This document shows, piece after piece, positions 58,432 through 64,000 of a DNA stretch of 64,000 bases. A program made the translations under genes and the position numbers. The stretch comes from Burkholderia multivorans ATCC BAA-247. GTDB taxonomy: Bacteria; Pseudomonadota; Gammaproteobacteria; Burkholderiales; Burkholderiaceae. The DNA lies in contig NZ_CP009832.1 of the NCBI RefSeq assembly GCF_000959525.1, positions 1,364,001 through 1,428,000 on the forward strand. Direction: 5' to 3'. Within the stretch, counting starts at the first letter, position 1. Each line of letters begins with the position of its first letter. The notes beneath the pieces are model-generated. The model saw only the letters and a list, made by a program, of their open reading frames with translations, was not told the DNA's origin and ran no database searches.

Positions 58432-59742
58432 ATGACCCAGTCTCTTCCTTCCGCCCGTCAGCCGGGCCGCGCCGCGACGGCCGCGTTCATCGGCACGATG
58501 ATCGAGTGGTACGACTTCTACATCTACGCGACCGCCGCTGCACTCGTGTTCGGCGAGCTGTACTTCCCGTCGCACGACCGCTTCGTCAGCACGATGGCGT
58601 CGTTCGCGACGTTCGCGGTCGGCTTTTTCGCACGCCCGCTCGGCGGCATCGTATTCGGCCATCTGGGCGATCGCATCGGCCGCAAGAAGGCGCTGATGAC
58701 GACGCTGATGATGATGGGCGTCGCGACCGTCTGCGTCGGGTTGCTGCCCGACTACGCGACGGTCGGCATGCTCGCGCCGGTGCTGCTCGTCGTGCTGCGC
58801 ATCGTGCAGGGCATCGCGGTCGGCGGCGAGTGGGGCGGCGCGGTGCTGATGGCGGGCGAACACGCGCCGCAGGGCCGCCGCACGTTCTTCGCGTCGTTCG
58901 CGCAGCTCGGCAGCCCGGCCGGCCTGATCCTGTCGCTGCTCGCGTTTCGCGCGGTCACGTCGATGGACAAGGCCGATTTCCTCGCATGGGGCTGGCGCCT
59001 GCCGTTTCTCGCAAGCGCGGTGCTGCTGATCGTCGGCATCCTGATCCGGCTCGGCGTGAACGAATCGCCCGAGTTCGCGCGCGTGAAGGAAGCGAACCGC
59101 ACGGTGAAGCTGCCGGTGGCCGAAGTGTTCCGGTCCGCATGGGGGCTCGTGCTGCTCTGCATCGGCGCGAACACGATCGGGATCGCGGGCGTCTATTTCA
59201 CGAACACGTTCATGATCGCGTACACCACGCAGTACGTCGGCGTGTCGCGGTCGCTGATTCTCGACAGCCTGTTCGCGGTCGCGATCATCCAGTTCGTCGG
59301 CCAGCCGATTTCCGCGTGGATTGCCGAGCGTATCGGCGGCGCGCGCTTCCTGAAGCTCGCGGCCGCGCTCGCGATGCTGTCGCCGTATCCGATGTTCATG
59401 CTCGTGCAGGGCGGCACGTCGGTGTCGCTCGTGACGGGCATCGCGATCGCGGTCGTCTGCATGTCGGGCTTCTATTCGGTGATCGCGGGCTTCGTCAGCG
59501 GCGTGTTTCCCGCGCACGTGCGCTATTCGGCGATCTCGCTCGCGTACCAGATCTGCGGCGCGCTCGCGGGCGGCCTGACGCCGCTCGTCGGCACGTGGCT
59601 CGCGCACCGCTTCGCGGGCCAGTGGTGGCCGCTCGCGGTGTTCTACACGTGCCTGTCCGGCATCTCGCTGCTCTGCATCGTCGCGCTCGATGCGCGCCGC
59701 GCGGCGCAGCCGGCCGGCGCCGAAGCGCTCGGCACGCACTGA
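58432..59742 (+). CDS. MFS transporter, metabolite:H+ symporter (MHS) type
   Basis: A 436-residue, 12-TM carrier. GTMIEWYDFYIYATAAALVF in TM1 and FGHLGDRIGRKKALMTT in the first cytoplasmic loop are hallmarks of the MHS group (KgtP, ShiA, ProP). These import organic acids, betaines or similar solutes. AGGAG lies 7-11 bases before the ATG. It is the first gene of a rightward unit with the carbamoylase (31 bp gap) and amidohydrolase genes, and is likely the uptake step for their substrate. Confidence 0.88.
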   Translation: MTQSLPSARQPGRAATAAFIGTMIEWYDFYIYATAAALVFGELYFPSHDRFVSTMASFATFAVGFFARPLGGIVFGHLGDRIGRKKALMTTLMMMGVATVCVGLLPDYATVGMLAPVLLVVLRIVQGIAVGGEWGGAVLMAGEHAPQGRRTFFASFAQLGSPAGLILSLLAFRAVTSMDKADFLAWGWRLPFLASAVLLIVGILIRLGVNESPEFARVKEANRTVKLPVAEVFRSAWGLVLLCIGANTIGIAGVYFTNTFMIAYTTQYVGVSRSLILDSLFAVAIIQFVGQPISAWIAERIGGARFLKLAAALAMLSPYPMFMLVQGGTSVSLVTGIAIAVVCMSGFYSVIAGFVSGVFPAHVRYSAISLAYQICGALAGGLTPLVGTWLAHRFAGQWWPLAVFYTCLSGISLLCIVALDARRAAQPAGAEALGTH

Positions 59743-59773
59743 GCACCGATTCACGGTTTTATCCGGAGTGCAT

Positions 59774-61045
59774 ATGAAAGACCTGTTGAAAATCGACGGC
59801 GACCGCCTGTGGCGCAGCCTGACGGACATGGCGCGCATCGGCGCGACACCTCGCGGCGGCGTGCGCCGGCTTGCGCTCACCGAAGACGACCGGCGCGGGC
59901 GTGACCTGTTCGCGCAGTGGTGCCGCGACGCGGGCATGACGGTCAGCGTCGACGAAGTCGGCAACCTGTTCGCGCGGCGCGACGGCGCAGACGCGCACGC
60001 GGCGCCGGTGCTGATCGGCAGCCATCTCGACACGCAGCCCGAAGGCGGGCGCTTCGACGGCGTGTACGGCGTGCTGGCCGCGCTCGAACTCGTGCGCACG
60101 CTGAACGATGCGCGCATCGCGACGAACAAGCCGCTCGAGATCGTGTCGTGGACGAACGAGGAGGGTGCACGCTTCGCGCCGGCGATGCTCGGCTCGGCCG
60201 TGTTCACCGGCGCGCTGCCGCTTGCCGACGCGCTCGCGACGCGCGATGCCGACGGCGTGTCGCTCGGCGATGCGCTCGACGCCTGCGGCTATCGCGGCAC
60301 GCGGCGCACGGGCGGCGCGGTCGACGCCTATTTCGAAGCGCATATCGAGCAGGGGCCCGTGCTCGAGGCGAACGGCACGACGATCGGGATCGTGACCGGC
60401 GGGCAGGCGATTCGCTGGCTCGACGTGACGGTCACGGGTGTAGCCGCGCATGCGGGCACGACGCCGATGCCGTACCGTCGCGACGCCTATTTCGCGGCCG
60501 CGCAGATCGCGCTCGATCTGGAGCGGATCGTCGCCGGCTATGCGCCGCGCGGCCTCGCGACGATCGGCCAGATCGCCGTTCGCAACGCCTCGCGCAACAC
60601 GATTGCGGGCGAGCTGACCTTTACCGTCGATCTGCGTCATCACGACGATGCCGAAGTCGATGCGATGGAGCGCGCGCTGCGCGATGCAGCGGCACGCGTG
60701 GCGGCCGCGCGCGGCGTGCAGGTGGCGATCGGGACTTGCTGGCGCAGCCCGGCGACGCCGTTCGATCGCGCGTGCGTCGAACTCGTCGCGCAGGCCGCGG
60801 ACGCGTTCGGCTATCGCAGCGAGCGAATCGTCAGTGGCGCCGGACACGATGCGATCGTGCTCGCGCGCAGCGTGCCGACTGCGATGGTGTTCATTCCGTG
60901 CGTCGACGGCCTGTCGCACAACGAAGCCGAAGATGCGCTGCCGGACGACGTGACGCGCGGCACGAACGTGCTGCTTCACGCGGTGCTCACGCGGGCGGGC
61001 GTCGCGGCGCGTGTGGACACGGCAACAGCCGCGCCGCGCGTATGA
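59774..61045 (+). CDS. M20-family N-carbamoyl-L-amino-acid hydrolase / allantoate amidohydrolase-like enzyme
   Basis: A 423-residue binuclear-zinc amidohydrolase of the hydantoinase/carbamoylase group. The metal-binding segments are visible: GSHLDTQPEGGRFDGVYGVL (His and Asp), WTNEEGARF (Glu pair), EAHIEQGPVLE, and CVDGLSHNEAED near the C-terminus (His). The dimerisation lid domain lies at about residues 210-330. It hydrolyses carbamoyl or ureido groups from amino-acid-like substrates; the exact one is unknown. CCGGAG precedes the ATG. Placed between an importer and a deacetylase-like enzyme, it suggests stepwise degradation of a nitrogen compound. Confidence 0.87.
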   Translation: MKDLLKIDGDRLWRSLTDMARIGATPRGGVRRLALTEDDRRGRDLFAQWCRDAGMTVSVDEVGNLFARRDGADAHAAPVLIGSHLDTQPEGGRFDGVYGVLAALELVRTLNDARIATNKPLEIVSWTNEEGARFAPAMLGSAVFTGALPLADALATRDADGVSLGDALDACGYRGTRRTGGAVDAYFEAHIEQGPVLEANGTTIGIVTGGQAIRWLDVTVTGVAAHAGTTPMPYRRDAYFAAAQIALDLERIVAGYAPRGLATIGQIAVRNASRNTIAGELTFTVDLRHHDDAEVDAMERALRDAAARVAAARGVQVAIGTCWRSPATPFDRACVELVAQAADAFGYRSERIVSGAGHDAIVLARSVPTAMVFIPCVDGLSHNEAEDALPDDVTRGTNVLLHAVLTRAGVAARVDTATAAPRV

Positions 61046-61070
61046 CGATGCATTCCGACGAGGACGATCG

Positions 61071-62093
61071 ATGAAGACGTATTTCCATCCCGAGCAATTG
61101 CTGCACCATCCGCGCACGTATCTGTCGCGCGGGCAGATGCGGGCGCCGCAGGAAGTGCCGGAGCGCGCGGCGCGCCTGGTCGCCGCTGTGCGTGCACTCG
61201 ACTTCGACGTGCGCGAGCCGGCCGACCGCGGCACGGCGCCGATCGCGGCCGTGCACGACATGAACTACCTGCGCTTTCTCGAGGACGCGCACCGCGACTG
61301 GAAGAAGATGCCCGACGACTGGGGCGACGAAGTGATGTCGAACATCTTCGTGCGCGATCCGAATCCGCTGCGCGGCGTGCTCGCGAAAGCCGCGCGCTAT
61401 CTCGCGGACGGCAGCTGCCCGATCGGTGCGAACACGTGGCGTGCCGCCTACTGGTCCGCGCAGAGCGCGCTCGCGGCTGCGGCCGACGTGAACGACGGCG
61501 CGCGCGACGCGTATGCGCTGTGCCGGCCGCCCGGCCATCACGCGCGCCGCGATGCGGCGGGCGGCTTCTGCTATCTGAACAACGCGGCGATCGCCGCGCA
61601 GGCGCTGCTCGGCCGCCATCGGCGCGTCGCGATCCTCGACACCGACATGCATCACGGGCAGGGCGTGCAGGAAATCTTCTACGGTCGCGACGACGTGCTG
61701 TACGTGTCGATTCACGGCGATCCGACCGACTTCTATCCGGTCGTCGCCGGCTACGAAGACGAAACGGGCGCCGGCGCCGGCGCGGGCTACAACCTGAACC
61801 TGCCGATGCCGCACGGTTCGCCGGAGGCGGTGTTCTTCGAGCGCCTCGACGACGCGTTGCGCGCGCTCGCGCGCTTCGAGCCCGACGCGCTCGTGCTCGC
61901 GCTCGGCTTCGACATCTACAAGGACGATCCGCAGTCGCAGGTCGCGGTGACGACCGACGGCTTCGGCCGGCTCGGCAGCGCGATCGGCGCGCTCGGTCTG
62001 CCGACCGTGATCGTGCAGGAAGGCGGCTATCACCTCGACAGCCTCGACGCGAACGCGCGCGCGTTCTTCGGCGGCTTCGGCGCGGCGCGCTGA
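61071..62093 (+). CDS. histone-deacetylase-like (acetylpolyamine) amidohydrolase
   Basis: A 340-residue zinc amidohydrolase of the arginase/HDAC fold. Active-site segments are CRPPGHHARRDAAGGFCYLN (tandem His), ILDTDMHHGQG (metal Asp and His), LALGFDIYKDDP (metal Asp) and QEGGYHLDSL. Bacterial relatives such as acetylpolyamine amidohydrolases remove acetyl groups from N-acetylputrescine or similar amines. It starts 25 bp after the carbamoylase stop and is the third gene of the unit. Together the two hydrolases could act on acetylated or carbamoylated amines. This is a working inference. Confidence 0.87.
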   Translation: MKTYFHPEQLLHHPRTYLSRGQMRAPQEVPERAARLVAAVRALDFDVREPADRGTAPIAAVHDMNYLRFLEDAHRDWKKMPDDWGDEVMSNIFVRDPNPLRGVLAKAARYLADGSCPIGANTWRAAYWSAQSALAAAADVNDGARDAYALCRPPGHHARRDAAGGFCYLNNAAIAAQALLGRHRRVAILDTDMHHGQGVQEIFYGRDDVLYVSIHGDPTDFYPVVAGYEDETGAGAGAGYNLNLPMPHGSPEAVFFERLDDALRALARFEPDALVLALGFDIYKDDPQSQVAVTTDGFGRLGSAIGALGLPTVIVQEGGYHLDSLDANARAFFGGFGAAR

Positions 62094-62256
62094 GCGTGCC
62101 GGCGGCCGGTGCGCGAAGCAGGCGCCGGGCCGATGACGACGCGACATGGGCCGGATGACCGGCCCGTGTGCGCTGGTGCGCCTGATTGAATTCGGCACTG
62201 CGCGCGCCGCGACGCCGATGCGTACGGCTCGGCCGCGACGCTCGACGGTGCCGGCG

Positions 62257-63462
62257 TCAAGACCCCGCGGCGGCCGGCGCGCGGCGGCGCTGCATCCGCT
62301 GCAGCACGACGAGCGCGAGACCGGCCGCGGCAATCAGCCCGCCGACGAGCGGCACCGCCGCATAGCCAAACCCGGCCGAAATCGCGGCGCCGCCGGCGGC
62401 AGCGCCGAGCGCATTGCCGAGATTGAACGCGCCGATGTTGACGGCCGATGCGAGGCCGGGCGCCTCGGCGGCGGCGCGCATCACGCGCATCTGCAGCGGC
62501 GGCACGACCGCGAACGTCGCGATGCCCCACACGAGCAGCGTCGCGGCGGCGCCTGCATGCGTCGCGGCGAGCAGCGGGAACGCGGCCATCGACACGATCA
62601 ACAGCAGCAGGAAACCGATCAGGCTGCCGTCGAGCGAGCGGTCCGCGAGGCGGCCGCCCGCGACGTTGCCGATCGAGAAGCCGACGCCGATCAGCACGAG
62701 CATCGCGGTCACGAAGCCGGGTGTCGCGCCGCTCAGATGCTCGAGCGTCGGTGCGACGTACGTGTACAGCGTAAACATCGCGCCGGCGCCGAGCACCGTG
62801 GTCGCGAGCGCGCCGAGCACGACGGGACGCGTCAACACGGCCAGCTCGGCCCGCAGATCGGGCATCTTGCCGGCTTCGCCTTTCGGCAGCGCGGCGAACA
62901 GGCCCGCAATCGCGATCAGGCCGAGCGCGGCCGTCGCCGCGAACGACATCCGCCAGCCGATGATGTGGCCGAGCCACGTCGCGGCCGGCACGCCGCCGAC
63001 GTTCGCGATCGTCAGACCCATGAACATCGTCGCGACCGCGCTGGCCTGCTTGTCGCGCGGCACGAGGCTCGCGGCGACCACCGAGCCGAGCCCGAAGAAC
63101 GCGCCGTGGTTCAGGCTCGTGACGAGGCGCGCGAGCAGCAGCGTCGTGTAGTTCGGTGCGACGGCAGACAGCAGGTTGCCGATCGTGAAGATCGTCATCA
63201 GCGCGATCAGTGCCGAACGGCGCGGGCGGCGCGCGAGCAGCAGCGTCATCAGCGGCGCGCCGGCCATCACGCCGATCGCGTATGCGCTGATCAGCATGCC
63301 GGCCTGCGGAATCGACACGTGCACGCCGTCGGCGATCACGGGCAGCAAGCCCATCGGCGAGAACTCGGTCGTGCCGATGCCGAACGCGCCGGCGGCGAGC
63401 GCCAGCAGCGGCAGCGCGGCGCTGCCGCCGGGGCGGGAAGCAGGGGAAGTCGTGGCGGTCAA
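62257..63462 (-). CDS. MFS transporter (DHA1-type, AraJ/YdhP-like exporter)
   Basis: A 401-residue, 12-TM protein. LLALAAGAFGIGTTEFSPMG is the N-terminal helix signature of the arabinose/multidrug exporter group. Others are ISAYAIGVMAGAPLMTLLLA and LGHIIGWRMSFAATAALGLI. The start is a TTG at 63462, preferred because AGGAG lies 9-13 bases upstream; an in-frame TTG 7 codons earlier is possible. Substrate unknown. A terminator-bearing leader or small RNA lies 186 bp upstream on the same strand. Confidence 0.85.
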   Translation of the reverse strand: MTATTSPASRPGGSAALPLLALAAGAFGIGTTEFSPMGLLPVIADGVHVSIPQAGMLISAYAIGVMAGAPLMTLLLARRPRRSALIALMTIFTIGNLLSAVAPNYTTLLLARLVTSLNHGAFFGLGSVVAASLVPRDKQASAVATMFMGLTIANVGGVPAATWLGHIIGWRMSFAATAALGLIAIAGLFAALPKGEAGKMPDLRAELAVLTRPVVLGALATTVLGAGAMFTLYTYVAPTLEHLSGATPGFVTAMLVLIGVGFSIGNVAGGRLADRSLDGSLIGFLLLLIVSMAAFPLLAATHAGAAATLLVWGIATFAVVPPLQMRVMRAAAEAPGLASAVNIGAFNLGNALGAAAGGAAISAGFGYAAVPLVGGLIAAAGLALVVLQRMQRRRAPAAAGS

Positions 63463-63647
63463 GCGATGTACTCCTGTAAGCAATGGGCAACGGAACGGCG
63501 CCGTTGCGGACAGCCTGCATTGTGCTCGTCCGACTTTTGCGGAAAAAGCCGTATCGGGACGAAACTCTCTTGAATCGATATCAAGAATGGCGGCGCACCG
63601 CCGCTGCCGCGCGGGCGCGGGACGGGCGTCGGCGCGCCGGCGCGGAC

Positions 63648-63680
63648 AAAAAAAACCCCGGCCACAGGGGGACCGTGACC
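63648..63680 (-). terminator. rho-independent terminator upstream of MFS gene
   Basis: The minus strand has GGTCAC pairing with GTGGCC (one G-U) or CCCC pairing with GGGG, followed by eight Ts (63655-63648). It ends the short transcript described next and could attenuate the MFS gene. Confidence 0.6.
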
Positions 63681-63719
63681 AGGGAGGAAAGGCATCCTCT
63701 CTTTGGCACGAGGGTGGAT
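63648..63719 (-). ncRNA. candidate small RNA or attenuator leader with anti-SD segment
   Basis: On the minus strand a TATACT -10 hexamer (63731-63726) would start RNA near 63719. The transcript forms a hairpin GCATCC/GGATGC (63721-63716 with 63697-63692), then an unpaired CTTTCCTCCCT (63691-63681) complementary to Shine-Dalgarno sequences, then the terminator. At about 72 nt this resembles compact anti-SD sRNAs of proteobacteria. It could equally be a leader of the MFS gene. The -35 region is poor. To the right, 63732-64000 shows no gene I can support. Confidence 0.35.
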
Positions 63720-64000
63720 GCGCGCGCAGTATATTTCGCGACGTAACGATTTGAAATGTCGTTAAACGGCCGTTTTTGGTGCCAATTCGTCATCCGAATA
63801 GCGCGTGCGGCCAGCGCGCGGGCGGCGCGGCGTGCCAGCGGCGCGGGGCAGCAGCATCGCGCGGCCGTACGAGCTCACGCCGGGTCCATGGCCGCACACG
63901 GGCGCGCGCCGACGAAGCGTCCCAACGGCGAGCCGGTCCGGGCGCAATCGAATTGGGATGGGGATTGGAATTTGGATGAGCCGCGCGCCGGCGTTACGGC

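Noticed and set aside
63762-63947. A 61-codon leftward frame near the right edge
   Set aside because: Starts at TTG, Arg/Pro-rich, overlaps the promoter-like region of the candidate RNA, and shows no family features.

Overview
The window is GC-rich, gene-dense chromosome with codon use, gene families and gene order typical of Burkholderia sensu stricto, most likely a Burkholderia cepacia complex member. That assignment is an inference from the encoded proteins (MdtABC-type efflux, FbpABC, RecBCD-ArfB, Bcp-type two-partner secretion remnants), not a database match. Most of the sequence looks like core genome. One short accessory patch lies at 50.3-54.7 kb.

Layout. 0-9.5 kb: a partial VOC protein, an IclR-like gene relic, an MdtABC-type RND efflux operon (minus strand) and an IclR regulator. 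9.5-16.6 kb: a candidate small RNA with a strong terminator, a PhoX phosphatase, an ammonium transporter, small membrane/lipoprotein genes, an Rrf2 regulator with its presumed target reductase (both preceded by a TGTAA-N9-TTACA element), and an Lrp/AsnC regulator. 16.6-24.7 kb: a ferric-iron FbpABC importer behind a Fur-box-like site, a 53-residue membrane peptide, a ProY-type permease behind a TTGTATATACAA operator, and a FUSC membrane protein. 24.8-34.6 kb: a tightly overlapping recC-recB-recD-arfB operon. 34.6-44.7 kb: an EAL phosphodiesterase, two EamA transporters, small lipoproteins, thiC with a TPP riboswitch, and an MFS pump. 43.9-49.7 kb: a LacI-type regulator, a complete ABC importer and a GpdQ-like phosphodiesterase, which together look like an organophosphodiester uptake-and-cleavage operon.

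At 49,983-50,317 lies a tRNA-Leu(UAA) gene whose anticodon loop is interrupted by a 248-nt group I intron. A 3'-truncated tyrosine integrase follows directly. Next come three remnants that fit the 3' end of a Burkholderia-type contact-dependent inhibition (bcpAIOB) locus: an orphan toxin-like C-terminal module, a small membrane immunity-like protein, and a TpsB transporter without its signal peptide. The patch ends in a scar where an alpha/beta-hydrolase and an AraC gene have both lost their 5' ends.

54.8-64 kb: an NAD(P)-binding protein, then a likely nitrogen-compound catabolic cluster (NCS1 permease behind a second TTGTATATACAA site, LysR, MHS-type MFS, M20 carbamoylase, histone-deacetylase-like amidohydrolase), an MFS exporter, and a second candidate small RNA or attenuator carrying an anti-Shine-Dalgarno-like segment.
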